Positions 1 to 6,971 are shown, counted from the stretch's first letter. The stretch: DNA of 29,216 nucleotides from a virus (IMGVR_UViG_3300017757_000089:1-29216), one strand, 5' to 3'. Notes: generated by a model from the sequence alone, not told the origin. Program-made: numbers and translations.

Positions 1-1
1 A

Positions 2-412
2 ATGAACCAAAACGTAGAGACAAAAAATACAGAAAATACCCTGTCAAGTATGATGCAAAATGTTTTAAGAAACATGCAATCGTATTCCGTTGATGAAGAG
101 TCGGGTAAATTGAGTTCGTCTTTGTTGGGAGACGTAATGTCTACAGCTGTTCCTGGATTAGGATTAGCAGGAACAATAGGAAGAAGACCTCTTGCTAAAT
201 TAATCCCTTCTTTAGCTAAAAAGATTGGTGGTAAACAATCAGACTGGAAAAAAGCTGGATTCAGCAGAGAAATTTTAGACGAGTTTGGTAGAGACCAATC
301 ATTCTTTTATAATAGTGTTAGACTTATAGAACAAGGACTTCCTCAGTCAGACCAAAGATACTTATTAGCTAAAAAAGCTTACGATTTTTATTATAACAAG
401 ATAAAAAAATAA
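2..412 (+). CDS. Hypothetical protein, end of a rightward block
   Basis: I do not recognise this 136-residue protein. It starts at an ATG on the second base of the window, so the true start could lie further upstream. The N-terminal third is polar and rich in Asn, Ser and Gln. Residues 45-75 are Gly/Leu/Ala/Lys-rich and could be an amphipathic or membrane-interacting stretch, and the C-terminus is basic with many Tyr and Lys. It ends in TAA at 410-412, directly against the stop of the leftward helicase gene, so two convergent transcription units meet here with no spacer. By position it is probably the last gene of a late rightward operon, such as a virion or lysis accessory protein, but nothing in the sequence proves that. 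Confidence 0.7.
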   Translation: MNQNVETKNTENTLSSMMQNVLRNMQSYSVDEESGKLSSSLLGDVMSTAVPGLGLAGTIGRRPLAKLIPSLAKKIGGKQSDWKKAGFSREILDEFGRDQSFFYNSVRLIEQGLPQSDQRYLLAKKAYDFYYNKIKK

Positions 413-1723
413 TTAGAATGGAACGTCTGGCATCTGCTTCGCAACACTTGCTTCTGCTTCTTCCACAGTATCAAACAACGTACAACAATCTGGTGAGAAC
501 CCAACCGTTGCTTTCCCAGTTGACCCATATCTATTTTTAGCCACAACAATATCTAATCCATACTTTCCGTTCTTTGCATTCTCAAAGTTTACAGTCCAAG
601 GATAATGTGTAAATGCTACAATCTCTGCATCTTGTTCTAAATTACCAGACTCAGCAAGGTCACTAAGTTTAGGAATTCTTTCTGTCCTATACTCTATATT
701 ACGATTAAGTTGTGAAACCAAAATAACTGAAAGTTGTTCTGATTTACATAACCATTTATATCTTCTTGATGTATCACCTATTTTAAGTCTTAAATCTCTC
801 ATGTCATTGGTAGGATATTCTATAAGACCGATATGGTCGTCAATAACCACGTCTGGTTTTATACGTCTTATCTCTCTAAAAGTTCCCTCTAAATTACGTA
901 TGTTGTCAAACATAAATAGTTTGTCAGTATACTTTTCTTTAATAGTATTTAAACTTTTTTCAATTTCTGATTTACTAGTGACAGCATTATGTCTTAACAT
1001 ATGATACGTAATACCTTCTGATTCCATAGCAATAAACTTTTTCATCATTTCAGTATTAGGCATTTCTCTATTGAACATAACAACCTTCTTGCCAGACAAC
1101 ACGAGATTTCTAGCTATGTTGGCAACTGTGGTAGTCTTAGCATTCCCAGGTCGTCCAGCAAAAATGGTTATTTCCCCTTTAGTCATTCCAGATATAATAT
1201 TATCTATAGGAGCAAAACCAGTAGTGGTTAAATTCCTTTTTGAAAACAAAGAATCTTTTGTCATAGATAATAATGTGTCTAAATCAAATCTTTGACCAGG
1301 CTCTAAGTTTAGCATATTGCTTGTTGTGTCATGAACATCTACAAGTAAAGAGCTTATATCATTATTATCATCAGATGCCTTATTTACTATTTCATAAGAC
1401 TGTTTAACAAGTTTTCTTCTTAGCCAGTCTGAGTGTATTTGTTTTGAGTAAGACTCTAAGTGTGCAGTTGTAGGAATTTCTGTTAACCCACTTAGGTAGT
1501 ATGTAATTCCTTTTATCTTGGTAGATATATTTACAATATCAGTTGGTATATTTTCTGACTTAAGCTCTAAAATAGCTTCCCAAATCTTTTTGTTTTTATC
1601 AATATAAAAAGCGTCGCTTTCTAATATATATTCTTTTGCTACATCAAAACACTTATCGTCTTTCAATATACAACCTAATACTGCTTTTTCAGCTTCGTCG
1701 CTAAATATTCCTAATCCTTGCAT
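413..1723 (-). CDS. dnaB: Replicative DNA helicase, DnaB family
   Basis: This 436-residue protein should unwind DNA at the phage replication fork as a hexamer. The N-terminal domain (about 1-110) matches the DnaB primase-interacting domain, opening with a form of the usual 'EAEKAVLGCIL' start. The RecA-like motor follows, with a P-loop GRPGNAKT at residues 190-197, a Walker B-like VVIDDHIGLI, and the DnaB H4 region 'VSQLNRNIEYR...LSDLAESGNLEQDAE'. The P-loop has Ala where DnaB normally has Gly before the Lys. The last residues, DVPF, resemble an SSB-type acidic tip. It is the last gene of the leftward block. Its start overlaps the upstream gene by 13 bases, with AGGAG about ten bases before the ATG. 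No helicase loader or separate primase is visible in the window. Confidence 0.93.
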   Translation of the reverse strand: MQGLGIFSDEAEKAVLGCILKDDKCFDVAKEYILESDAFYIDKNKKIWEAILELKSENIPTDIVNISTKIKGITYYLSGLTEIPTTAHLESYSKQIHSDWLRRKLVKQSYEIVNKASDDNNDISSLLVDVHDTTSNMLNLEPGQRFDLDTLLSMTKDSLFSKRNLTTTGFAPIDNIISGMTKGEITIFAGRPGNAKTTTVANIARNLVLSGKKVVMFNREMPNTEMMKKFIAMESEGITYHMLRHNAVTSKSEIEKSLNTIKEKYTDKLFMFDNIRNLEGTFREIRRIKPDVVIDDHIGLIEYPTNDMRDLRLKIGDTSRRYKWLCKSEQLSVILVSQLNRNIEYRTERIPKLSDLAESGNLEQDAEIVAFTHYPWTVNFENAKNGKYGLDIVVAKNRYGSTGKATVGFSPDCCTLFDTVEEAEASVAKQMPDVPF

Positions 1724-2070
1724 TTATGACACACTCCTTTCACCATTGGTATTGTTTTGTATACAGACTGGTCTAAATATCCAGGCTCAAATTTATTATT
1801 GTCTTGCATTTCTATAGCCCAGGCTTTTTTACACAATGGACATCTAGTGGGTACTCTAACCATAGAAACATTCTCGTGGCTAGGCTTTGCTCTTTGAGCA
1901 GAAAAATATGGATTCCTTTTTCCTTTTACGTACAAGTCTATTATATCTTTATCAAACCAATCCTCATAATTTTCAGGGTCTGTTTGCTTTAGATAACTAT
2001 AGTAAGTCATAAACTCTGCTTTTTCGCGTTCCCATTCATCTGTAGTCTTATAATTAAAGACACTTCTCAT
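1711..2070 (-). CDS. Small zinc-binding protein, function unknown
   Basis: This 119-residue protein has two CxxC pairs, C77/C80 and C114/C117, which would form one zinc ribbon at the C-terminus. The N-terminal 70 residues are helical and rich in Glu, Tyr and Asp. I do not recognise the family. The start has a good ribosome site (AGGGAG, about six bases before ATG). The 3' end overlaps the DnaB start by 13 bases, so the two are probably translationally coupled. Its position between a resolvase and the replicative helicase suggests a replication accessory role such as helicase loading or DNA binding, but that is inference from context only. Confidence 0.8.
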   Translation of the reverse strand: MRSVFNYKTTDEWEREKAEFMTYYSYLKQTDPENYEDWFDKDIIDLYVKGKRNPYFSAQRAKPSHENVSMVRVPTRCPLCKKAWAIEMQDNNKFEPGYLDQSVYKTIPMVKGVCHKCKD

Positions 2071-2094
2071 ATTAATCTCCCTATTTAAATGTGA

Positions 2095-2433
2095 TTAGTT
2101 GAGTTGGAAAGTCTGTTGGATTAACTCCAACAAGTCTTTATATCGAATAGTAGCGTATATTTCTCCTCTATCTTGTTTGATAAGAGTGATATCGCAATCG
2201 TCTGGTGGTAAAAGATAACTTGCTATAGACTTTCTAACTTTACATTGAACCTTCATTGTTCTTGAAGTGTCCTTGTCTAATAGATAGTCGATAATTAAAT
2301 CAACCTCTGGAGACATACCTATACTTCTGCCGTCGCTACCCCAAGCTCTTTTTGAATTAAAGCCGTGTTGCTCAGCAATGTCTACGCATTCTCTTTCGAA
2401 TCTGTTACCTTTTGCTTTTGATTTACTTGCCAT
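2095..2433 (-). CDS. Hjc-like Holliday junction resolvase (PD-(D/E)xK nuclease)
   Basis: The 112-residue protein has the layout of archaeal and phage Hjc-type resolvases: GNRFERE near the N-terminus (catalytic Glu about 13), a central VDLII with Asp45, and QCK at residues 63-65 giving the Q-x-K of motif III. The length is normal for single-domain resolvases. It would cut branched recombination or replication intermediates before packaging. No ribosome site precedes the ATG. Instead a promoter-like TTGACT/TATATT pair ends six bases upstream, so the mRNA may be leaderless and start at this codon. It would be the first gene of a short leftward unit (resolvase, zinc protein, helicase). It could also be a general nuclease of the same fold. 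Confidence 0.8.
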   Translation of the reverse strand: MASKSKAKGNRFERECVDIAEQHGFNSKRAWGSDGRSIGMSPEVDLIIDYLLDKDTSRTMKVQCKVRKSIASYLLPPDDCDITLIKQDRGEIYATIRYKDLLELIQQTFQLN

Positions 2434-2468
2434 ATAAAAATATACTTATTTATTCTTTCTTCAGTCAA
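2433..2468 (-). promoter_or_regulatory. Promoter-like site placing transcription start on the resolvase ATG
   Basis: On the minus strand TTGACT (2468-2463) is followed after exactly 18 bases by TATATT (2444-2439). A start site six bases further on is the A of the ATG at 2433. The -35 box overlaps the stop codon of the upstream nuclease. Spacing and both hexamers match the site at 5866-5842, which supports a real shared promoter type. Confidence 0.65.
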
Positions 2469-2866
2469 CTCAAATGTTTTAGTTTATCTATATCAAATCT
2501 TTCTGCTGTTCTTCTAACAAAATCGTCAAACACCATAAAAGTGTCTTTCCATTCCCTATTGTAATAAACTTTAGTGACAACAGTGTTTGCCAAGACTATG
2601 GGTTGCTCAGGGCTTGTGCTATGTGTGGCTATAACACCAAGAGATATTTTCCTTGTCGCTTTCCAGTTGTCAACAATTCTTTCTATTACTAGTCTTTGTC
2701 CAACAGGAAACGGTGCGTCGTCTTTTTTACAATCTCCTATTAACAAGAATTGATTACTAACTTCAAAGCAAAAGTCTATATCTGTAGGCGATACAAGCCC
2801 ATTTTGCAATCCATCAAATATTATAGGTTGTGTGAACCTATCTTTATATTTTATCGGTCTTTTCAA
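2465..2866 (-). CDS. PD-(D/E)xK-like nuclease of the phage 'PTDID' type
   Basis: This 133-residue protein contains SPTDIDFCFEV at about residues 26-36 and LLIGDCKK at 41-48, followed by PVGQRL. This fits a PD-(D/E)xK active site (Asp-x-Asp, then Asp-x-Lys) and a phage family I recall with PTDID and GQ motifs. It probably acts on phage or host DNA. Start choice: a TTG codon at 2866, because AAAGGA lies about six bases upstream and no ATG is well placed. It lies directly before the Hjc-like resolvase, so two different small nucleases sit side by side. Family membership is inferred from motifs only. Confidence 0.7.
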   Translation of the reverse strand: MKRPIKYKDRFTQPIIFDGLQNGLVSPTDIDFCFEVSNQFLLIGDCKKDDAPFPVGQRLVIERIVDNWKATRKISLGVIATHSTSPEQPIVLANTVVTKVYYNREWKDTFMVFDDFVRRTAERFDIDKLKHLS

Positions 2867-2949
2867 ATTTTTTCCTTTCGAGAATACCCCTCTAAGCGTT
2901 TATAATTACACTTTCGACATAACTGTCGACTAATATGTGTTTCGTCCAT
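2863..2949 (-). CDS. Possible 28-residue ORF with a CxxC motif
   Basis: Starting at ATG 2949, the frame codes a short basic peptide with CRKC, ending in TGA that overlaps the TTG start of the nuclease gene (TTGA-type overlap). The open frame extends upstream to a TAA at 2968-2970 and adds another Cys, but no start codon is there. No strong ribosome site is seen. The overlap with the next start is the main support. It may equally be spacer. Confidence 0.3.
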   Translation of the reverse strand: MDETHISRQLCRKCNYKRLEGYSRKEKI

Positions 2950-2973
2950 AGAAGGGCAACCTCGTACTTAATT

Positions 2974-3207
2974 TTAGTTTAAAGCTCTTTTTTTAGGAAA
3001 AACAACATTATTCGTGCAGTCTAGCCAAAAAAACGACAAATCTATGCTGTCATTGACAATACTTATGTTGTATCCTTCGTTAATCATCTTTAATACTACT
3101 TTTTTTGTGAAAGAAGGAAAAGCTCTATATCTTACAAAGCATTCGTTAGTTGACGTTATGCCCGTTTTTTCTATCTTTTCCCTTATCTTCGTTTCTTTTA
3201 ATGTCAT
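2974..3207 (-). CDS. Hypothetical protein
   Basis: I do not recognise this 77-residue protein. It is basic at both ends, with a central segment alternating hydrophobic residues and a single Cys in the last third. No membrane helix or known motif is clear. The start at 3207 has a strong ribosome site on the minus strand (AGGGAG, about six bases upstream), located inside the 3' end of the upstream gene, which it overlaps by 62 bases in another frame. The strong ribosome site is why I keep both overlapping genes. It belongs to the leftward recombination-replication operon. Confidence 0.65.
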   Translation of the reverse strand: MTLKETKIREKIEKTGITSTNECFVRYRAFPSFTKKVVLKMINEGYNISIVNDSIDLSFFWLDCTNNVVFPKKRALN

Positions 3208-3397
3208 CTGATATCTCCCTATATCTTAATCTTAATATGTGGACGAGGTATTTCTCTTCTCGCCCACTTATTGTTTCTATGTCCTTAAATCCAATGTGAC
3301 TAAATCTCTTCGTAACAAGAACTTCTGTCGTTCCCTCTTTATATCCCATAAGGTCTTGAAAAGATTTCATAATGGAATTCCATTTACTAATATCCAT
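3146..3397 (-). CDS. Hypothetical protein with charged C-terminus
   Basis: This 83-residue protein has an N-terminal predicted helical part and a very polar, Lys/Asp/Arg-rich C-terminus beginning near residue 55. I recognise no family. Its ATG overlaps the stop of the preceding gene as TAATG, which implies re-initiation by the same ribosome. The last 62 bases overlap the start of the next gene in another frame, and they include that gene's ribosome site. Its place just after the SSB-like gene suggests a replication or recombination accessory role, which is inference only. Confidence 0.65.
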   Translation of the reverse strand: MDISKWNSIMKSFQDLMGYKEGTTEVLVTKRFSHIGFKDIETISGREEKYLVHILRLRYREISDDIKRNEDKGKDRKNGHNVN

Positions 3398-3630
3398 TAT
3401 TCACAGTTGTCGCAGTATCCTGGACCAAGAGTCTTCTTAGCTGCGTCAAGTATATCATCAGCCTCTACTGTAGCTTGCTCCTCTTTTTCCATAAACTGAT
3501 TTTGAAATTGAGCTTTCACAGATGTGCGGACATTAGAACAAATATCGTCTTCGCCTTCACATCTGTGTTTCTCTATCATTTCAATCAAAGACATAAATTG
3601 CTCTTCGTCTAATCTGATATTATATTTCAT
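3397..3630 (-). CDS. Hypothetical acidic protein with a C-terminal CxxC
   Basis: The 77-residue acidic protein is helical by composition (many Glu, Gln, Ala) and ends in GYCDNCE. The single CxxC could bind zinc as a dimer or be redox active. A second Cys pair lies at about 24 and 31, so an intramolecular zinc site is also possible. The ATG overlaps the stop of the SSB-like gene (TAATG), and the stop overlaps the next ATG the same way. It therefore sits in the middle of a coupled chain. No family is recognised. Confidence 0.7.
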   Translation of the reverse strand: MKYNIRLDEEQFMSLIEMIEKHRCEGEDDICSNVRTSVKAQFQNQFMEKEEQATVEADDILDAAKKTLGPGYCDNCE

Positions 3631-4190
3631 TAGAAAGGCAACTCGTCTTGAGCTACTGGTTTATCAACTTTTCTATTAGATTTAAAAACGTTGATAGCGG
3701 TAGGCGTTACTCTTTCTTCTCCTGACTGGTCAGTCCACTTGTCGTGAACTACCTTGATAGTTACTGGATTGCCTGCTATATCAGATTCCATAACCATAGG
3801 TAACAAATATCTACCTTGGTCATCTTTCTTCATATCAAATCCACAAGCTTCTGCGAATATCATATACCCTTTATTGTTTCCTTGATTGTCTTCAAGCTTA
3901 GGGTGCTTTGCTTTGTCAGGAGTCTTAAATCTAAAGTACCCTTTAGACTTGACTTCTCTACCTTTTAAGTCAGCATGTCTACTATCATCTAACTTATAGG
4001 TAGCTTCAAAGATGTCGCTTAGATATTGATTCCTAACTACGATATCTTTTTTAATAACCAATTTACTAACTACAGCTTCATATGAACCTTCTTCGATAGT
4101 AGCATATTTTTTACCACTAGTATCTTCTGAAGGATTATAATAGGCTACATTATTATCTATGTCGTTTAAGACGTCTGATACATTGCTCAT
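3630..4190 (-). CDS. Probable single-stranded DNA-binding protein (SSB-like, DUF669-like)
   Basis: The 186-residue protein ends in QDELPF, the acidic-plus-Pro-Phe tail used by bacterial SSBs to recruit partner proteins. The body (about 28-170) has alternating beta-type segments (EGSYEAVVSKLVIK, VVRNQYLSDIFEATYKL, KGYFRFKT), consistent with an OB-fold phage protein like those I remember under DUF669. It would coat single-stranded DNA during replication and recombination. A strong ribosome site (AAGGGAG) precedes the ATG, which overlaps the stop of the annealing-protein gene by one base. The pairing with an annealing protein and an exonuclease is typical of phage recombination operons. The fold assignment is by pattern, not by alignment. 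Confidence 0.65.
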   Translation of the reverse strand: MSNVSDVLNDIDNNVAYYNPSEDTSGKKYATIEEGSYEAVVSKLVIKKDIVVRNQYLSDIFEATYKLDDSRHADLKGREVKSKGYFRFKTPDKAKHPKLEDNQGNNKGYMIFAEACGFDMKKDDQGRYLLPMVMESDIAGNPVTIKVVHDKWTDQSGEERVTPTAINVFKSNRKVDKPVAQDELPF

Positions 4191-4807
4191 TATTTACTCC
4201 CTTTTAATTTAGACAACAACTTTTCGTAGTTGTCTTTATTTATCTTACCAGACTGAAGCGCTTTATACACTTTGTCTGCTTCGTCTTTTTCTAGTTCTGC
4301 AATAGAATCCATTACTGAATTATATTGAGACTCGTCAAGACTTTTATCTATGTACTGCTTACGATATACATCGTCTGCTACATTACATAGTCTGTTTACT
4401 GCAACTTTAAACGCATCTGAGTTAGCAGCTTTTAGGTCATTACCTAAGTCTACATACCCTGAGCCATTTCTAGATACTGCTATTCTATGTGCTGCAACTG
4501 AGTCAAAACTACGAGGAACACCTTCGTCAATAACTTTAAGACGTCCGTGAACTACAATAGCTTTGTCTCCAAGGGTCTCGTACTTAATTACTTCCCAAGA
4601 CCATATAGGATAATGTTGGTTTAGACGCCAACGCATATATCCTTCATCTACATAATCAAAACCATTTCTACTTTTAACTACGTCGCTTGGAGTAGGTTCT
4701 TCTGAAACCTTTTGATGTTTAGATACTATCAAGTCGTATTGCATTGCTTCGTCGTGCAATGATTCTATATCAGATTGATACATATCTAATTCAGCCATTT
4801 TACCCAT
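4190..4807 (-). CDS. Rad52/Sak-like single-strand annealing protein
   Basis: The 205-residue protein has the features of the Rad52-like phage annealing family: a central beta region with YMRWRLNQHYPIWSWEVI (about 57-74), then a Gly-rich GNGSGY-like turn and the helix GNDLKAANSDAFKVAVNRL (122-140), which parallels the Rad52/Sak segment where Lys-Ala-Ala-x-Asp-Ala-x-Lys is conserved. It would anneal complementary strands or make joint molecules. The C-terminal 50 residues are charged and helical. The start at 4807 is supported by GGGAG five bases upstream. It overlaps the exonuclease gene by eight bases, so exonuclease and annealing protein are co-translated, as in lambda-type Exo/Beta pairs. 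Confidence 0.65.
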   Translation of the reverse strand: MGKMAELDMYQSDIESLHDEAMQYDLIVSKHQKVSEEPTPSDVVKSRNGFDYVDEGYMRWRLNQHYPIWSWEVIKYETLGDKAIVVHGRLKVIDEGVPRSFDSVAAHRIAVSRNGSGYVDLGNDLKAANSDAFKVAVNRLCNVADDVYRKQYIDKSLDESQYNSVMDSIAELEKDEADKVYKALQSGKINKDNYEKLLSKLKGSK

Positions 4808-5681
4808 TTATACTCCCGTTGTTGTAAGGACATAGATTTCTGACATCGCAATATGCTTGACATTTTCTACCGCCCCAGGTTTGTTCTTTACTGCATTTTT
4901 GTGGTAAGTTTCCTGTTTCCAGAGCTTTTACAAGCTCATCTCTAGCAGATAGAAACTTATTCTCTAGTACTTCATCATCGTACTTTGGTATTTCAATCAG
5001 GTAAATATGTTTGTCTAGACCTCTATCTCTAGATACAGCTAGACCTCCGTCTCTTAAAGTAACCTGAATATACATATGTTCTACGTCGTATCCAGCTTTA
5101 TTCAAAAGATATCTATACCAATTTACCTGCCAGCCCCAGTCTCCATAGTCTGCTAAACCTTCGTCGCGATACCATTGTTTTACCATCTTAGGAGAACCTT
5201 TTTTTCCCCACTTACCGCTCATTTTGTATTTAGCACCAGACGGGTCTGGTATTAGTTTGTATGTCATCCCTAGTAGTTGAGCACATTTATAAGAACCAGT
5301 ATTCTTATAGTCTAATAACATCTTAGTCTCCTTGTCATACAAGTCGGCTATTCCAGTTATGTCAAACTCTTCTAACTTTTCTTCTAATAAATGTCTATCG
5401 TCTTCGTGTTGTTCTAAGGCAGCGTGATGCATTGTTCCTGCTAGAGAAAATGCTCTATCTTGAGGGTCTATATAATAATCTTTAGTCCTCTTAAGATAAG
5501 ATTCACAAGCTCCGTTTAGAAGTTCCGTTGTTGACGGCTTTCTATTAGGGTCTCTTTCTTTCGACATTTCAATTAAAGTAGGTAGTGACATACCCATTTT
5601 AACAATATCGACATTGCCCTTGTTTACTTCTTCAAATGTTACTTTATCTCCATCTGGGTAAACGAAACCAATCGCGGGCAT
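4800..5681 (-). CDS. RecB/Cas4-like exonuclease with probable Fe-S cluster
   Basis: This 293-residue protein has PD-(D/E)xK exonuclease motifs in order: GTMHH (His85), TGIADLYD (Asp113), LLDYK (Asp124, Lys126) and QVNWYRYLL (Gln185, Tyr189). One early Cys (C59) plus C274, C278 and C284 at the C-terminus follow the Cas4/AddB pattern that holds a 4Fe-4S cluster; C263 is an extra candidate. It likely resects DNA ends to give the single strands used by the annealing protein encoded next. I chose the ATG at 5681 because AAGGAG lies seven bases before it. An in-frame ATG at 5699 has no such site. The gene overlaps the upstream DNA-binding protein by 38 bases. Confidence 0.82.
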   Translation of the reverse strand: MPAIGFVYPDGDKVTFEEVNKGNVDIVKMGMSLPTLIEMSKERDPNRKPSTTELLNGACESYLKRTKDYYIDPQDRAFSLAGTMHHAALEQHEDDRHLLEEKLEEFDITGIADLYDKETKMLLDYKNTGSYKCAQLLGMTYKLIPDPSGAKYKMSGKWGKKGSPKMVKQWYRDEGLADYGDWGWQVNWYRYLLNKAGYDVEHMYIQVTLRDGGLAVSRDRGLDKHIYLIEIPKYDDEVLENKFLSARDELVKALETGNLPQKCSKEQTWGGRKCQAYCDVRNLCPYNNGSING

Positions 5682-5835
5682 TATTTGTCTCCTTGTCATT
5701 TACGTAGTCTGTCATCAAACTATGTAATTTATCTTTAATTGACATACCTTCTTTCGTCGTTTTTGACTTAAACTTTATCCAAAGTTTTTTGTCTACAACA
5801 AAAGAGGTTTGATATCTATCTTTAGTATTTATCAT
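5644..5835 (-). CDS. Ribbon-helix-helix DNA-binding protein
   Basis: The 63-residue protein opens with a beta-strand-like 'YQTSFVVDKKLWIKFK' followed by 'EGMSIKDKLHSLMTDYVN', the usual strand-helix-helix pattern of CopG/Arc-type dimeric regulators. It would bind DNA as a dimer and may control its own operon, which carries the exonuclease, annealing protein and SSB. I start it at ATG 5835. This codon lacks a ribosome site but lies seven bases after a TTGACT/TATATT promoter-like pair, so the mRNA may be leaderless. An alternative TTG start at 5898 would add 21 hydrophobic residues and place the promoter inside the gene, so I consider it less likely. Confidence 0.7.
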   Translation of the reverse strand: MINTKDRYQTSFVVDKKLWIKFKSKTTKEGMSIKDKLHSLMTDYVNDKETNNARDWFRLPRWR

Positions 5836-5871
5836 ACACAGAATATAGTTAAATAGTTTTACCTTAGTCAA
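5835..5871 (-). promoter_or_regulatory. Promoter-like site directly before the RHH gene
   Basis: On the minus strand TTGACT (5871-5866), an 18-base spacer, then TATATT (5847-5842). The base seven positions past the box is the A of ATG 5835, predicting a leaderless transcript. It lies in the only clear gap (5836-5887) of this part of the operon and has the same hexamers and spacer as the site at 2468-2439. Confidence 0.65.
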
Positions 5872-5887
5872 ATAAAACTTTAAAACT

Positions 5888-6100
5888 TTATAATCCAAGT
5901 TTTGTAAGTGATTTATCTACATCTTGCTTGAAATCATCAGGCAAACTATCAAAATAATAATGAAGTATATCAAAAGCTTCTTTATATTTTCTAAAATTGC
6001 TTTTTGCTCTTGCGTGGTCTTCTTCTAATTTCTCTAGATAAAGAAGTAGTTTGTCTAATTCTTTATCCACTCTTTTAAACTTCTCGTAACCTTTGCCCAT
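5888..6100 (-). CDS. Small helical, coiled-coil-like protein
   Basis: This 70-residue protein is almost entirely charged and helical (many Lys, Glu, Leu and Asp in heptad-like spacing from about 8 to 45). It could form a short coiled coil. No family is recognised. The ATG at 6100 has GGAGAG about seven bases upstream, and the start overlaps the preceding gene by 26 bases in another frame. The stop at 5888 is followed by the promoter gap before the RHH gene, so this is probably the end of one leftward transcription unit or read-through into the next. Confidence 0.7.
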   Translation of the reverse strand: MGKGYEKFKRVDKELDKLLLYLEKLEEDHARAKSNFRKYKEAFDILHYYFDSLPDDFKQDVDKSLTKLGL

Positions 6101-6281
6101 GATTCTCTCCAGTGTTGTTGTTAACTATTTCACTTGTCCAGCCTGCACCTATTTTGTATTCAGTTTCTATTCTATAGCCTAGTTCGTCTAGTTCTGCAGT
6201 AAGTTCAAGTATCATTTTATTAATTGCTATAGCTCTTTCAGACCTATATTTATTTAAGTCTCTTATTTCGTTTTTGTCCAT
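6075..6281 (-). CDS. Hypothetical small protein
   Basis: The 68-residue protein has a helical N-terminal half (Asn/Arg-rich start, then 'INKMILELTAELDELGYRIE') and a C-terminal part with Gly, Asn and Arg. I do not recognise it. AGGAGG is placed about six bases before the ATG, one of the strongest ribosome sites here, so it is probably made in quantity. It overlaps the 58-residue gene upstream by 19 bases and the next gene by 26. Confidence 0.7.
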   Translation of the reverse strand: MDKNEIRDLNKYRSERAIAINKMILELTAELDELGYRIETEYKIGAGWTSEIVNNNTGENHGQRLREV

Positions 6282-6439
6282 TCGCCCTCCTTTAGCACAT
6301 AGTGCCCTAGGCTGTTATTAACTACTTCTAAGTCTTGCACTAGTCGTTTTATTTTATCATTGAATATAATATTATTCTTATTCAAATGACCTTCGTGTCT
6401 TATAGACCACGCTTTGTCTATCTTTATTTCTTTACTCAT
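6263..6439 (-). CDS. Hypothetical 58-residue protein
   Basis: This small gene is complete from ATG 6439 to TAA 6263. GGAGG lies five bases before the ATG, its start overlaps the upstream stop as ATGA, and its end overlaps the next gene, whose own ribosome site lies inside it. The protein is basic, starts MSKEIKIDKAW and has a central helical segment with Lys, Arg, Val and Glu. No family is recognised. The strong ribosome site and the same ATGA linkage used by its neighbours make it a convincing gene despite the short length. Confidence 0.65.
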   Translation of the reverse strand: MSKEIKIDKAWSIRHEGHLNKNNIIFNDKIKRLVQDLEVVNNSLGHYVLKEGEWTKTK

Positions 6440-6756
6440 TCTTCCTCCAATTCAAAGTCTGACCAGTCTCTACATTCGCTACATATAGCAACGCCTATGT
6501 CTCCGTCTTCTACTAATTCTGTTATAGCACTACCGCCACAACAAGTAGACATCCAAACTTTATCGTCTCTATCTATCATTTCCATAATACCTTCTTCGTG
6601 TTCAATCATTGTTTCCTCGCATTGTTCACATTCTTTAACATTAATACTTGGCTCGTCGCCCTCATGTCTATTGCCACACTTACAAACAACCGTTGGCTCC
6701 CATAGACCTTTAGACGACTCGCTCTTTTCAGTTGATATGAATCCAAGATAACTCAT
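6436..6756 (-). CDS. Double zinc-ribbon protein
   Basis: The acidic 106-residue protein has eight cysteines in two clusters, C25/C27 with C43/C46 and C72/C73 with C92/C95, so two small zinc knuckles or one larger pair are likely. The second cluster, 'MSTCCGGSA...ICSECRDWSDF', looks like small phage zinc-ribbon proteins that I cannot name. The strongly acidic C-terminus argues against direct DNA binding and suggests a protein partner. It starts and ends in four-base ATGA overlaps with its neighbours. No separate ribosome site is visible before the ATG, so coupling to the upstream gene is likely. Confidence 0.75.
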   Translation of the reverse strand: MSYLGFISTEKSESSKGLWEPTVVCKCGNRHEGDEPSINVKECEQCEETMIEHEEGIMEMIDRDDKVWMSTCCGGSAITELVEDGDIGVAICSECRDWSDFELEEE

Positions 6757-6971
6757 CTTTGGTCATTCATATAATCTCTTTGCTTGCTATTCCATTCGTC
6801 ATAACGCATATCATTGTCGTTCTCAAACTCTTTAATAGCATTACCAAACTCATTGTAAGCAAAGTCTACATCCCATACATCTAGCCCAGTCTCTTCGTCA
6901 TGAGTAATCGGAACATATACCTTGATAAAAGCAGGGTCTTTATGTATTGATGTTTCTTTTTTACCTCTCAT
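6753..6971 (-). CDS. Hypothetical acidic protein
   Basis: The 72-residue protein starts at ATG 6971, chosen because GGGAG lies five bases upstream. An upstream in-frame start would extend it by 21 residues but lies inside the preceding small gene and has no ribosome site. The sequence has 'AFIKVYVPITHDEETGLDVWDVDFAYNEFGNAIKEFEND', with alternating beta-like and acidic segments. I do not recognise a family. Both ends overlap neighbours as ATGA, so it belongs to a tightly coupled run of small leftward genes. Confidence 0.65.
   Translation of the reverse strand: MRGKKETSIHKDPAFIKVYVPITHDEETGLDVWDVDFAYNEFGNAIKEFENDNDMRYDEWNSKQRDYMNDQR

Noticed and set aside
6386-6751. 121-residue plus-strand frame
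   Set aside because: Antisense to the double zinc-ribbon gene, Ser/Pro-rich, with no ribosome site.
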